From Gigaspora margarita (taxonomy: Eukaryota; Glomeromycota; Glomeromycetes; Diversisporales; Gigasporaceae): a stretch of 64,000 bases of DNA. The DNA lies in assembly GCA_009809945.1 (NCBI GenBank), contig WTPW01000866.1:223789-287788 (forward strand). The letters are read 5' to 3'. Below the pieces are notes generated by a model. It ran no database searches. It worked only from the letters and a program-made list of their open reading frames with translations, and was not told the origin of the DNA. How positions within the stretch are numbered: the first letter of the stretch is position 1; every line of letters starts with the position of its first letter. This document shows positions 9,991-21,502 of the stretch, piece after piece. The position numbers and the translations under genes were made by a program.

Positions 9991-11306
9991 ATTGGCAATT
10001 AAATTTTTTTTAAAAAATTAATAAAATAAATCTAAAATTAAATATTTTACTTAAAAAATATATAGTAAAATCAATATTTAGAATTTTATTAATAAAAAAT
10101 TTAAATTTATAAAAAAAGTTATAACCAAATTTGTTTGCAATACAATTTAAGATATATTTTTTTTTACATAAGTTTTACTAAAATATAGTAATTATTACTA
10201 GAAATGCATTTTGGATAATTTGTTTTTTATTAATAAGTTTTGCTAAATATAAAATTAACTAGAATCTATATGTCTTTCATATAGCCCATAGCTAGGTTTT
10301 GGTTAATTTTGACTAAAAATAATAAAACTATATTTTTTTGAAAAATATAATTTGTTACATCTGTAATATGTTACATTTTATGATTCTGACCAATCAAATT
10401 GCACTATTTTGTAGACAAAAATTTTTTTAAAAATTAAAAATTTTACTTAATAAAGTATAAAATATATATAAAATAGCTTATTATATAATATAAAACTTTA
10501 TTCTGAACAACTTTTTCTAAGATACTAAAATAGATTGTTTTAGAGAACATCCATAAATAATATTATACAAGAGAAGAGAAGGGAGTTACACAAAATATAA
10601 TATTTTTTTTAATAAGTAAGGGATCAAAAAAATATAATGTAATTTTTTTATAAAAATTTGTTTAAATTTTAATCCAGAGATCCAAATTAAATGATTTTAG
10701 TACTATTCAAATTATCTTGAGGAGAGAATTCGAATAGCACCAAAATAATTTGATTTGGATTACTAGATTAAGAGTTATTAAAAAATACTATTGGTTTTAT
10801 CTTTTTTTTATAAAATTACTATATTACCAATAGTTTTTTGTAAATAACTCTTATTTCAGTATTCAAATAAAATGATTTTGGTATTATTAAATTCATTTTA
10901 TAGAAACAAATCATATAGCAGGGATGTGAATAGATATAGTCTAATCAAAAATATTATTGTCTAATTGTCTAATGATTTATTTGGCTAATATACATTTGTC
11001 TAATGCCTATTTAATTTAGTTATAAATAGACAATATCTATTTAAATAAAAATTTAATTAGACAATTTGTCCATTCATAAATTACTTTTGTCTATTGGTCA
11101 ATTGGTCTAATCAAAATTATATTATATAAATTAATATAAGTTAATAAGCTTATTTGAATTACTATATATAACTAGTATTTTTTTTATATAAATCAATTTA
11201 ATATTGTATTTATTCAAAAAAAAAAACTATTTATATTTTACAATTTTCAGTAACTCAACTACTTATTTTCTAATAATTGTAAGTTAGTAAATATTATACC
11301 AGTATC

Positions 11307-12553
11307 CAGTGTTTAAAATTCAATGTTCTCATAGTTCTCAATGAACATTTGAGTTTTTTTAAGAACATTGATATTTAAAAAAAGGTTCTCTTATTTGAGA
11401 ACATTTTAACCTCTTGAAATGTTCTTAAGGAGAACATTTATAAAATTTTTATGTTCTAGATTTACTAATGAGAACAATAAATTACATAAAATAAATATCA
11501 ATTTGATAATATAATTTGATCATGACAAATTCTGTACATATGTATATACTATGTATAGCACATATGTTTAAAGTTGTACAATATGGATAACAAATAAATA
11601 TTTAAGAAAATAGCCTTTAAAGATTTTAAAATAAACTATTCATTAGCCTTGCAGTGTGTTTTTTATATTGAGAGTATCATTATTGTGTAGACTTATATAT
11701 AGATGATTTGGATCAAATGATATGCTAATACTAAGCAAGTAAAAAGGACACAAAGTATTTGTTAGTACAGAGTTTAAATAGTTAAATAACAAAGTAATTG
11801 GATTCTAATTTATTGCATTAACCAATAGTAGCATTAGTAAAATATTACAGAAAGGCTTGTTTTACTATGAGCAGATATAAAAAGCACTTGATATTTTAGC
11901 AAAATTATTAGAAATTAAATTGTATAATACATTGTGTTATGTTGAAAAAATACAAAGAATCATATACAAAGTTTAAAAAATTATAAATACATTGTATTAT
12001 ATTGAAAAAATACAAAGAATCATATACTAAGTTTAAAAAATTATTAATAGATAAGCATAAGTTTAGTGTATGAATTGTAAGTATAGTATTTATTTTCAAA
12101 TAAGTTATTATTCTATTAACAATAGAATTCATTATTAAAATTAATTTATTTACTATATTAAACTATCAGGGCATAAGTTATTTATTTATAATCTACTTAT
12201 TTTTTTATTATTAAAAGTTAGATATAACTTTAATTCACAATATGTTAAACTACAAGTGAGTAAGTGTAGTATAAGAAAATCTTAATTTCAAATAGTATAC
12301 CAAGAATGGTGCAAACTTGATAATAGAATTAATTGTTATATTATTGATTTTATTAATTTGAATTAATTTTGTTATAAATTAATAAATAATATAAATCAAT
12401 ATTGTTTGAAGCCAATATATACATGAACATTATTTAAAAATTAATGTTCAATATATTTAATATATAATGAACGCTAAAAAGTTTTTGAGAACAATAAAAA
12501 TTTAAATTATGCTCTTTTGAGAACATAACTTTCGATTTGAATTTTAAACACTG
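11307..12553. mobile_element. hAT-type non-autonomous element, 1.25 kb, perfect 8-bp TSD
   Basis: Inverted ends CAGTGTTTAAAATTCAA, flanked by CCAGTATC at 11,299-11,306 and 12,554-12,561. Subterminal regions are dense in GTTCTC/GAGAAC units, likely transposase sites. The interior has a direct duplication of about 65-70 bp (11,927-12,050) but no transposase frame. Confidence 0.85.
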
Positions 12554-12962
12554 CCAGTATCTATTTAATATTAACAATTGAATTCTAAAATATATTTAAT
12601 AATTTAAAATAACAATTTAAATATCTAGATTGTTAGGAATTCAAATAATTTATAGAAAATAAGATTTGAGTTTTGTATAAAGTACTTAGTTTTTTATATT
12701 TTTTTTATATTGTATATATAGTATTTTTTACAAATTAATTGCTCAAATCTTAAAAATTTTAATTGGATTGCATATAATTATAGAATTAAATTTACAAGTT
12801 GATTAGTATATTTATAATTAATAAGAATTGCTAGCACTTGTAAATTATAGTATTAAAATTAATTAATTGTCATTTAAATATAAGATAATTACATAATGTC
12901 CATTGGTTTATTGATTATGTCTAATGGCATGATTAGGCATCAATAGACCATTAAACTGTTTA

Positions 12963-13113
12963 GGGGAGTGACAAAAATTAGGTGATTTTTTAGGGAGAGA
13001 GGGGGTAAAAAAGTTGAAATTATATATAAGAACCTGACTATATATATATTAAAGAAGAGGGAAAGGGGGTAGGCCTCTGATAAAAAATAATAAGGTGATT
13101 AATGACACGGCCC
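12963..13113. mobile_element. Harbinger-like MITE HM-1, 151 bp (copy 2)
   Basis: Ends GGGGAGTGACAAAAATTAGG and GGGCCGTGTCATTAATCACC, flanked by TTA (12,960-12,962 and 13,114-13,116). It sits in the right subterminal region of the 2.24-kb hAT element. Confidence 0.85.
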
Positions 13114-13889
13114 TTATTATATCTATTGGTTTGTCTATTGGCTATTCAAACTCTGCATATAGTATCAAAATCATCAAAATTAGATCACTGTATCATAATA
13201 TATCCAAGTTTATGTTAAATTTTATATAAAAATATACAGATTTTAAAAAAATTTTTATATAGTCTAGGTGGGGTCAAGAGCTACTATATAGGGTATATAA
13301 CATTATTTATGGATACCTCCTTAGTAAAAAAATATTTTATAAGTAAAAGCAAAATTTTTAATATTAGCATATATAAAACTTTTTTTTTACTAATTTAATC
13401 TATATTTATTTTTGAATATTATATATAAAATTTTTACTAAACAACTTTTTTTAAAATATAAAAATAGATTGTTTTAGTAAAAAAAAAGTTTTATATATGC
13501 TAAGGGCCATGATAGATATTACATAATATTGTAGAGTAAGTATAGTTGCCGCCCAAATCCCAAACTATTATAGTTTGGGTTTGTCCATGCCCAAATCCCA
13601 AACTCTGGTCAAACTAATTTCTTAAAAACTTTGTTAATAATTCTTATTTAAACAATTGATATATATTCTTATAGCTATATATAATATATTTGCAAAATAT
13701 CAAGATTATTTGTTTGATTTAATTTTTTGTAAATAACAATTGTTTTTTTTTGAATTTTGAGTTTGTTCAGTTTGTCCGGCAAGTATAGGGGTAAGCCAAT
13801 GTCTTACGTTACACATATATAATATATATAATTATATATAGTATAATATATTACTAATAAATTATAATTTTTAGCATTAAATAAGCTTA

Positions 13890-14680
13890 TTCAAAATATA
13901 ATTATATACTAAAATAATGTATTTTTGAGTGCTAAGAAATTTTTTTTAGTAGTCAAATGTATAAAATTTTGCATAATGCTGAATTTTTTATATTTTTATT
14001 AATAAAAATATTGAAAATTCAGTATTATGCAAAATTTTACTAATGTATTATAACTTTAAGCTCTAAGTAAACTTGTTTGGGACCAAAAAATACATTATTT
14101 TGGCATATTATTATTTATTTTTTTTAATTTTAGAAATAAAGATGAGTAAAATTGTAAATTTTTATCAAAAATATAATATTGCTCATTTTTAATTGAAAAA
14201 TTAAAAAAATCAATAAAAAATAGGATGATGTTATTTGTAACAGCCTGTTATATGCTTATTTGTAACAGTCTTTATTTCTAACTCAAAATTTTACTAAGAC
14301 AACACCTATTGCACTTCTAACAAAAAATGATTCTCTCGCAATTCTGTATTAATTTTAATTTTAATTCTAATTTAATCTTATTTTAATATTAATATGGTCT
14401 TATAAGCTGTTATAAATAAGCATGTAACAGGCTGTTACAAATAAGTTTTCCTAAAAAATATACTGAAATAACATATTTTTTGGTGCTAAACAAGTTTATT
14501 TCGAGTCAAAAGTTATGTTTATTAGCATAATTTTGCATTATATAGAATTTTCTATATTTTTATTAATAAAATATAGAAATTCAGCATTATGACAATTTTA
14601 CTAATAAATTATAAATTTTGACTCTAAATAAACTTGTTCAGCACCAAAAAATACGTTATTTCGGTATATATATAAGTTTA
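13890..14680. repeat. Two related hairpins around AATGTATTTTTNGTGCTAA
   Basis: Segments 13,890-14,110 and 14,455-14,680 are each palindromic about an AAAATTTT... centre and share outer sequence (GTGCTAAACAAGTTTATTT / AAATAAACTTGTTCAGCACC). They are separated by the TTATTTGTAACAG element. Confidence 0.5.
14231..14444. mobile_element. Short TIR element, TTATTTGTAACAGCCTGTTA ends
   Basis: Terminal inverted repeats of about 38 bp with only two or three differences. Nested within the 1.32-kb Harbinger-like element between two related hairpins. Target duplication not clear. Confidence 0.65.
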
Positions 14681-14854
14681 TTTAGGGCTAAAAATTTTAA
14701 TCTATTAGTAAAATTTTAATAATTAAAATTTTTTAAAATTGACCAATTAGAATCGTCTTACGTGGGGGGAGGGGGTACCCTCATAGTAAATGGATATTAT
14801 GTAATATCTGTCACGGCCCTAACTTTAAAAATTTTTGTTTTTTCTTATAAATTA

Positions 14855-15066
14855 TTGTCGTGGCTGATGCTGGAAATGGCTGATGCTGGAAATTTTAATT
14901 ATTTTAATATTAAATTTTTAAAAAATTTTAGGCCTTTTGTTAGGGGTTTTTTTTAGAGTTAGGTTAGGGTTTAGGGTTACTTTTAATAATAAAAGGTATA
15001 AGTAGATTTTGGTAGGACTTATTTTTTTAAATCAGCTTATCTGATTTCTAGCTTCAGCCGTGACAA
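14855..15066. mobile_element. MITE family HM-2 with duplicated terminal unit, TSD TTA (copy 1)
   Basis: Inverted ends TTGTCGTGGCTGATGCTGGA and TTGTCACGGCTGAAGCTAGA, flanked by TTA (14,852-14,854, 15,067-15,069). A 16-bp end unit GGCTGATGCTGGAAAT occurs twice in tandem. The core includes TTAGGTTAGGGTTTAGGG, shared with 25,651-25,876. Confidence 0.75.
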
Positions 15067-15690
15067 TTATTTTTTTTACTAAGACAATCTATCTTTATAT
15101 CTTAAAAAAAGTTGTTCAGAATAAAATTTTACATTATATAATTTGTTATTATTTATTTATTTATTTATTTTTATCTTTTACTAAGTAAAATTTTTAATTT
15201 TTTAAAAAAATTTTTTTCTACAAAATTGTGCAATTTGATTAGTTAGAATCATGTTGTAGGTGCAACAAATTTTATTCCTATTTCTTTAAATAACTTTTAA
15301 TTCAGTAATCAAAATTGAATCAACTTTTTTTGTTAGTTATATTTTATTAAGAGCTTTATTTTAAAAAAAGTTTCATTCAAATTGGCCAAGATAATTGTTA
15401 AAAACTATTTTTTAACTTTGCAAATATTAGGGTTTTTGCTAAAATATATAATATATAACCTTTGTATTAGGGTCTGGAATTAGGCTGGGCTATTCAGGTC
15501 TAAGCCTAATCAATTTGCAAAAGTTCTAGGTTGGGCCTGTGTTTTTAGATCTGTAATTATATCGAGTTGGGCCTGAACTAAGCCTGATAGAATATCAAAC
15601 TGAATCAGGCTTTATAAAAAAGCCTGCAAATCCCAAATGAGTTTATTAACTATTAAACTAGTTGTTACTAGAGGTGCAGATAGAACTATT

Positions 15691-16000
15691 TTAGTGAACT
15701 ATATGGCAGTATTGTACATTTTGCCTGTTTATAGCCTTCTTTGGCTTGTTTATATACAATATTGTCCAAACATCCAAGATTGTCCAAAGCTTGTTCAGGC
15801 TTTAATAATTAATAAATCTATATAAAAATATATATATATATTTTTTAGATATTGAACATATTCTAGTTAAAATTAAAATAGATTATCTTAATAAAATTTT
15901 AAGTAATTTTACTTTATTTAATTGTCCAAAATTGTTCAAAATTGTCTGAATCATTGTTCAAAGCTGTCTTGTGACAACACTGCCATATAGTACATAGTAA
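15691..16000. mobile_element. Short TIR element, ACTATATGGCAGT(A/G)TTGT ends
   Basis: Inverted ends ACTATATGGCAGTATTGTAC and ACTATATGGCAGTGTTGTCA about 310 bp apart, with internal ATTGTCCAAA/ATTGTTCAAA units in tandem. No CpG and no coding capacity. Confidence 0.55.
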
Positions 16001-16199
16001 TAGCAAAAACTTGTTATAGTTACAGTTATATCAAAAACTATATGAATCCCAAATATTGTATAAATTCCAACTCATTTAAAGATATTATATGTTTAAAAAG
16101 TCTTTGAGCAACCTCATATGACAATCATGTTTATGCAGTTATCTATTTTAAGTTAGACTTAATGATTTTATTAATCAGTAGTATATGTACTGCTTCCCA

Positions 16200-16990
16200 G
16201 GTTTACAATATACTATGCACTTTCAAAAATCAAAAAATATGGAGATGTAGCCTATCACAAATAAAGTGGCTATACTAAAAAATTGACACACAATTTTCAA
16301 AGCTCTAGATTAGTATATTAAAAAGAATTCTGCAATAGTTTTGAGAACTCTAACTGCAAAGCTATCAGACAAAGGTATTAAAATAACTTATTTAACAGTT
16401 TGTAAGTATTTAAATCTCTTAATACAAAAAAAATTGGCAAAATAACTCTAATGCTAACAAAAGAACATATTAAACTTATATTTCTTGGGCAAAGAAACTT
16501 CTTAATAATGACTAAGAAAATATGGTTTTTTTGTTTTAGATTGTTTAGGAAAACTATTTAATACTAGTACAAAAGAAAATATCTGGTTAGAAAGATTTCA
16601 AAAAAAAAGACAAAAATTTGTATTTGAGGTGCATTTAGACAAGAAATAAGACCAACCTTTTTTGTTTTTAGCAAAATATAAATGTTATTTTTATACAAAA
16701 ATCTTGAAAAACATGTTCTTTAAATTAAAAAAGGCGCTTAATAATCATTAGAGGTTCTAACAGGACAATGATCCCAAGCACCAAAGCCAAATAGTCAAAA
16801 AATTTATTAAAAAAATATTTCTTTAATAATTGACTAGTTTTCTAATAGTTCCAATTTAAATTCTGTAGAAAATCTGTAAAAAATTATTAAAACTAACATT
16901 GAGAAATATAGCTTCAAATATCTGAATAAATTGGAACAATTCGCAATGAAAAAATAGGATAAAATTTCAATTAATATTTTAAAAATTTAA
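16200..16990 (+). pseudogene. Tc1/mariner transposase, dead
   Basis: Frame fragments on the plus strand keep the family's landmarks: LTKEHIKL (about 16,457-16,480) corresponds to the LLTKRHRKLRL region before the first catalytic Asp; QDNDPKHQS (16,760-16,786) is the QDNDPKH motif holding the second catalytic Asp; and a stretch at about 16,828-16,878 matches D-W-P-x-x-S-P-D-L-N-P-I-E-N-L-W. In that stretch both Trp codons are now TAG and TAA, and Pro codons read as Ser or Phe, all explained by C:G to T:A change. Frameshifts and further stops separate the parts. It catalysed cut-and-paste transposition at TA sites when intact. Confidence 0.75.
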
Positions 16991-17536
16991 TATATTCTAT
17001 ATCTAAATATGTGGTTTTTTTTTGTTGTAAAAGAGGTTTATATTTCTTATTAAATTTTTTTATAAATAAAATTTTTGGCTTTTGGGCCATATTTTGGTTT
17101 GATTATTGTGCAGCTAATTTTATATGACTATTATACAAAGTTGTTTAAAGACTTGTTTAATATACTTGTAAATAAGATTTGGTTTTGAATATCTAGATTA
17201 TACAATACTAATTTGCAATCTAACAATATAAATGAAGCTAATTTGTTAATTGAAAAAATAATTGATTTTAATATAAACTTTAGGTTTTGGTTATATGTGG
17301 GCTATGAGCTGGGTTTGGCCTACTCAAAGTCTGCTATAGCCTGGCCTAGCCTATGTATTGGATATTTTAAATAGCTTTTTGGCTAAATTAGGCTTAAAAA
17401 TATTTTTATCAGGTCTATAAAAACTTAGCCTAATCTGGCCCATTTCAGATTTTACTTTTTACTAGATGTCTAAGATTCTAATTAACTTTTACGAAAATGC
17501 ACCTATACTTATATATATATATTTTTAAAAACTAGC

Positions 17537-18155
17537 TATGGGCCGGTGCAAAAAGATTTGTACCTCAAATAGCTCTAATTAAAATTTTTTTGTATATATT
17601 AATTTTTAATTTTTTTAATTTAATATACTTATTAGATTACCAGATTGATAAAAATAAAATTTTTTTGATTATTTTATTGATAAAATAAAAAAATTTATTA
17701 ATAGTGACTTTTTTTCTTTTTTTTTACTATGTAATTTACTACAGTAATTTATATATATGGTATATAGTAAAAAAATCAAATTACCTCAATTTAAAGCTTA
17801 ATTTCTTCACAACCAGTGATCCAATTTTGCTCAAATTTTAACCACATCTTTATCATATGCACATTAATGCACTTGCGAAGTACAAGCTCATAGAACTGCA
17901 TATTGGTTGCGAAATTATTTAAAATATATTTTTTTAAAAAAAAATTTTGTATTTTTTTCAAATACAGTGAATTGTACATGCTTAATTATTAAAATAAAAC
18001 AATGTTAAAACAATAACAATAATATATTAAGCTAGATTAAACCTATTTTACTTGATACTAAAAAATTTTTAATAATTAATCAAGAAAAAAAAATTTTTTC
18101 TTAGTATCAAAATTATGAAATTTTTTGAGATACAAATCTTTCTGCAAAGCCCATA
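17537..18155. mobile_element. Palindromic element with TATGGGC...GCCCATA ends
   Basis: Inverted ends read TATGGGCCGGTGCAAAAAGA and TATGGGCTTTGCAGAAAGAT, continuing through TTTGTA(C/T)CTCAAA. About 620 bp; a smaller inverted pair (AATTTC..GCAACCA) is at 17,797-17,927. The minus-strand frame of 62 codons here is not supported as a gene. Confidence 0.55.
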
Positions 18156-18440
18156 ATTAATTAATACAAAATGTTTTAAATAAAATTGGTTTATATTCCT
18201 AAACTCATTCCCAAACTCTAATTCTAACTCTAAATACTAATATTCTATATTGCTAAAAATAAACTACTTTCAAAAATAAAAAACTAATTTTTAAAACTCT
18301 AAAACTATATAAAAATCCAAATCTCTAAATAGTAAATAGTATTATCTGAAACTATTTTGGAAGTATAAACATTTTTATCACTCAATACAGGAGTAGCTTA
18401 TTATCAAATATTGTTAAAAAATTCTTAAACATACCCAATT

Positions 18441-18640
18441 AATAAAGTAAGCATAAAGAAGTTGTTAAATTGTTACTCTCCAAGTGGCAGATTTAGGATT
18501 CAAATCCTACTAACAACATTTGAAAAATAAACCTGTGTTCTAGTAACTATTTCTCATTGATCGGTTGGATAAATTATCTGTAGTTTTGGTTTTACCATCT
18601 AGAATGGGAGCTTTTAGACACACAAAATCCAAGGAACTAC
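18441..18640 (+). mobile_element. SINE-1 copy C, head fragment
   Basis: Matches the first 200 bp of the tRNA-headed element at 1-642, including AAGTGGCAGATTTAGGATTC with a B box GATTCAAATCC, and the CACAAAATCCAAGGA block. The 3' body is absent, so it is truncated. Confidence 0.65.
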
Positions 18641-20658
18641 ATTACGAAATATTTTAAGTAGCTATATATCAATATATAACACATAATCATTTATATCAAT
18701 TAAAATTAAATGTTATACATTGATTAACTTGTTATAAATCAATATATATCAGTTATAGGACATGTTTTCATGAATTAAGTTTAAAATAAGTTTATAATAA
18801 AAATTATAAAAAAAACATATGAATTTACTATAAACTTTGAGCTAAGATCCCTCTTTGGCTTAACTAATTAACTTAAATTAAATTTTGCAGGTATATAGAA
18901 CAATAAAAGAAGAAAATTTTGAGCTTAAAAACTGCATTAAAATTTTGCTAATTTTGCACTTTTTCAAAATATAACTCTGTCAAAAACAAATATTTACAAA
19001 TTTTAAATTAGCAGTTATGTATAAAATTATGCTTTGAACAACTTTACTTAGATGACGGAAGTAGGTTATCTTGTAAGAAAAATGGGTTATCTATGTACTA
19101 AAGTTAAAATTTATCATATTTTATGATATAACTTTTTTCCTTATTAGGTAACCTACTTTGAGCTCTTAAACAAAGTTGTTTAGCATGTAATTTTATATCA
19201 CATTTGAAATTAATTCACGTTTTTTGGACCTTTTACTAGTAAAAAATGTGTTTAAAGTTTAAAAAAATTTTTTTTTTAAAAAAAAATTTTTTTTGAACTT
19301 TAAACCTATTTTTCACTAGTAAAAGGTCCAAAAAACACGATTCAATTTCAAATGTAATGTAAAATTACATGCTAAACAACTTTGCTTAAGAGTCCAAAGT
19401 AGATTACCTAATATAGAGATGGGAATTAGTAATATATCTAGTAATCGATCATTGATCAATCATATACAAAGGAGATCGATTTTATGATCGATCATAGTAT
19501 TTTGATTGGTCATTGCATATGATCGATCATGATCATATGATCAATCATAATTTATATAATTGATCATATTCGTTATCAATTATACAAATGATAAATGCCA
19601 TAACAATACAAATGCGCCTAATAGTATAGTTGGTAATATGGGGGTGAAGTTTGATAACAAAGATTCAACAAACAAAATTATAGTATTTATGTATTGTATG
19701 CCCTATAACAGCAAATAATAGCATGTAATTATAAATAGTTAAATAACTAAAAGTTACTAGACAATAAAAATAGCAAATTTTATTATGTATATGTATATTT
19801 AGAGTATTTACTTATAATAAAAAACAAGTTTCGATCTATCCAAATAAACTATCTAATAGAAAAACATTTAATCCTTTACAAAATGTCTCTAAGCTACTCT
19901 ATAATGCTAAACTCAATCAAAATTTTACATTTTTTGGCCCACTGTTGAACATAATGGTAGTAAATTCGTTCATTCTAGTTTTGTACACGTGACTTCGATC
20001 CTTCTTCCAGTTTATATTTATGACTATTATCATAATTCCTGGAACAACTGATAAAAAAATTGGCTGAATAATTTTTTGGCTGATTCGATTAAGATTGTGA
20101 TTTCAGTATGATCAGTAAATAAAAGCTATTTTTGGATCATATATAATACTTTATTCAACAAAAGGAATGTATATACTATACATATATACATGCTAGTCTC
20201 ATAATATTTATACTAGTCACCAGATTTTAAATTATATCAATTTGAATCAACTATGCCGAAATCATAGTCAAATCAGCCAAAAATCATTTAACTAATTTTT
20301 TTATCAGGTGTTCCAAGAATTATGGATTATCTCACCCAAGTTTCTAGCCATTTAATGTATCGAATTAGACATGATTTTGAAGATTTAGTTAGTAGTAGAA
20401 TTAATTTTCTAAAAAAACAAAACCAACCCAAAATTACCTACCCAAAGAACCAACCAACTCAACTTGACAAATCTAACCATCCCTTTTAAATAAGCTGATA
20501 ATTGGCTTTGCGAATATCTTAATTCCAAAGTAGTCGACCATGTGGATTTAGCGCCTTATCAGTATATGTAAAAACCTGAAAGTTAGCAGATATATAAGAA
20601 GATATCATAAGTATCTAAACACTAGATCATTTTTGTAAAACTGAATTCATGTACTGTA

Positions 20659-20842
20659 CAGTTGACTCTAACTATAACAAACCTCCATATAATAAATTCT
20701 GGATATAACAACCCCAAAATTTTAAAATTTCATAGTAGTTTGGTATAGAAAGTGCCATTGATTCTTAAGAAAACATAGTATTTTCTATAACAAACTTTTT
20801 TTTCTTCCAGAACTGTTAGTTTGTTATAGAAAGAGTTGACCG
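20659..20842. mobile_element. pogo-like MITE, 184 bp, TSD TA (copy 2)
   Basis: Ends CAGTTGACTCTAACTATAAC and CGGTCAACTCTTTCTATAAC, flanked by TA on both sides. Same length as the copies at 2,694 and 62,343. Confidence 0.8.
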
Positions 20843-21424
20843 TAGTTAATTAAACGTACCAATCACAAGCATTGTCACAATCCTTCATATTCAAAATTAT
20901 GGCTGTCAAAAGTCTATAATAACACTGATACCATAGATATCTGCTTTTGTATAAACTGTTCTTCATCTGACAAAACTCCAAAGCAACATAAGATATGGAA
21001 TCATAAATAACACCTTTTAAATAGTTTTTTTAAACAGTTCTAGATTAAAATATAAAAAGTGCCTTGATGTTACTACTATGAAAATCAGTATATAAAAACA
21101 AACTTTATATCCACCAAGCATTGAAATCACTAATTCGCCTGCTGATAAAACCACTAGCCTATTGCTGTTGAAATCAACTGCTGAATCACTACCCACCCGC
21201 TATTGTAATTACCTATTTTAGCAATGCTCATTTTGCGACTCAGAAAAGATGACTATAACAGCTCCATAGCTCAGAAAAAAAAAAAAAAGTTAGTTAGATA
21301 AAAATAAAAGAAACAAGACAAAAAACTCACGAATTACCCACTCGGTCTAATTAATACAATGATGTTTACTCAAAGCTTACTCTATAGTGACTCTGAAAAC
21401 TATGAAATCACCAACTACAACATC

Positions 21425-21502
21425 TTCAATAACAGCTTCAACGATGGTTCCATGATGGCTTCAACGACGGCTCCAACGATAACGGTTTCAACAACGGCCT
21501 CA
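21425..21502 (+). repeat. CTTCAACGA(C/T)GG minisatellite
   Basis: Short units of GGCTTCAACGACGGCTCCAA type repeat about five times. A similar block in the opposite orientation is in the minisatellite at 8,930-9,010. Confidence 0.6.

Larger units (their letters stand above)
10919..13155. mobile_element. hAT-type non-autonomous element, 2.24 kb
   Basis: Ends CAGGGATGTGAATAG and CTATTCAAACTCTG are inverted and flanked by CATATAG (10,912-10,918 and 13,156-13,162), 7 bp of an expected 8-bp hAT duplication. Subterminal GTCTAAT and GTCTATTGG units repeat in opposite orientation at the two ends. No transposase frame is visible. A second hAT element (11,307-12,553) and an HM-1 MITE are nested inside. 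Confidence 0.75.
10544..13320. mobile_element. Palindromic MITE FB-4 copy 1, split by nested hAT elements
   Basis: Inverted ends contain CATCCATAAATAAT(G/A)TTAT. The left part (10,544-10,918) carries AGTACCAAAATCATTTNATTTGGA-type palindromes and the right part (13,156-13,320) the GGGGTCAAGAGCTACTATAT block; both are contiguous in the copy at 28,638-29,173. It is inserted in FB-3 at a TTTTAG|TAAAAA site seen intact at about 35,740. Confidence 0.7.
13504..14819. mobile_element. Harbinger-like non-autonomous element, 1.32 kb, TSD TAA
   Basis: Inverted ends GGGCCATGATAGATATTACA and GGGCCGTGACAGATATTACA continue to ATAATAT. Flanks are TAA on both sides (13,501-13,503 and 14,820-14,822), and the undivided target is seen in the FB-3 copy near 35,912. 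Termini resemble HM-1 (GGGCC-TG-CA), so the same transposase may serve both. Inside are two related hairpins (13,890-14,110 and 14,455-14,680) and a TIR element (14,231-14,444). Confidence 0.8.
10350..15272. mobile_element. Foldback element FB-3 copy 1, expanded to 4.9 kb by nested insertions
   Basis: Outer arms at 10,350-10,543 and 15,067-15,272 are inverted and share GACCAATCAAATTGCAC next to TTTTGTAGACAAAAATTTTT. A compact copy without these inserts lies at 35,546-36,143 (about 600 bp). Removing 10,544-13,320, 13,504-14,819 and 14,855-15,066 leaves about 640 bp here, so the family is about 0.6 kb long. Confidence 0.75.
15470..17460 (+). mobile_element. Decayed Tc1/mariner transposon (ends tentative)
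   Basis: Both margins (15,470-15,620 and 17,290-17,460) carry inverted AGGCTAGGCC/GGGCCTG and TTAGGCTTA blocks that may be terminal repeats. Between them lies a recognisable dead transposase (16,200-16,990) and an inserted short element (15,691-16,000). About 2 kb suits a Tc1-type element. Exact ends could not be fixed. Confidence 0.5.

Noticed and set aside
14955..14985. TTAGGGTTTAGGGTT, and CCCTAACCCTAAA at about 25,750, as internal telomere repeats
   Set aside because: They lie at the same place in two copies of one MITE family (HM-2), so they are part of that element. A similar GGGTTAGGATTAGGG at 9,060-9,140 belongs to a minisatellite.
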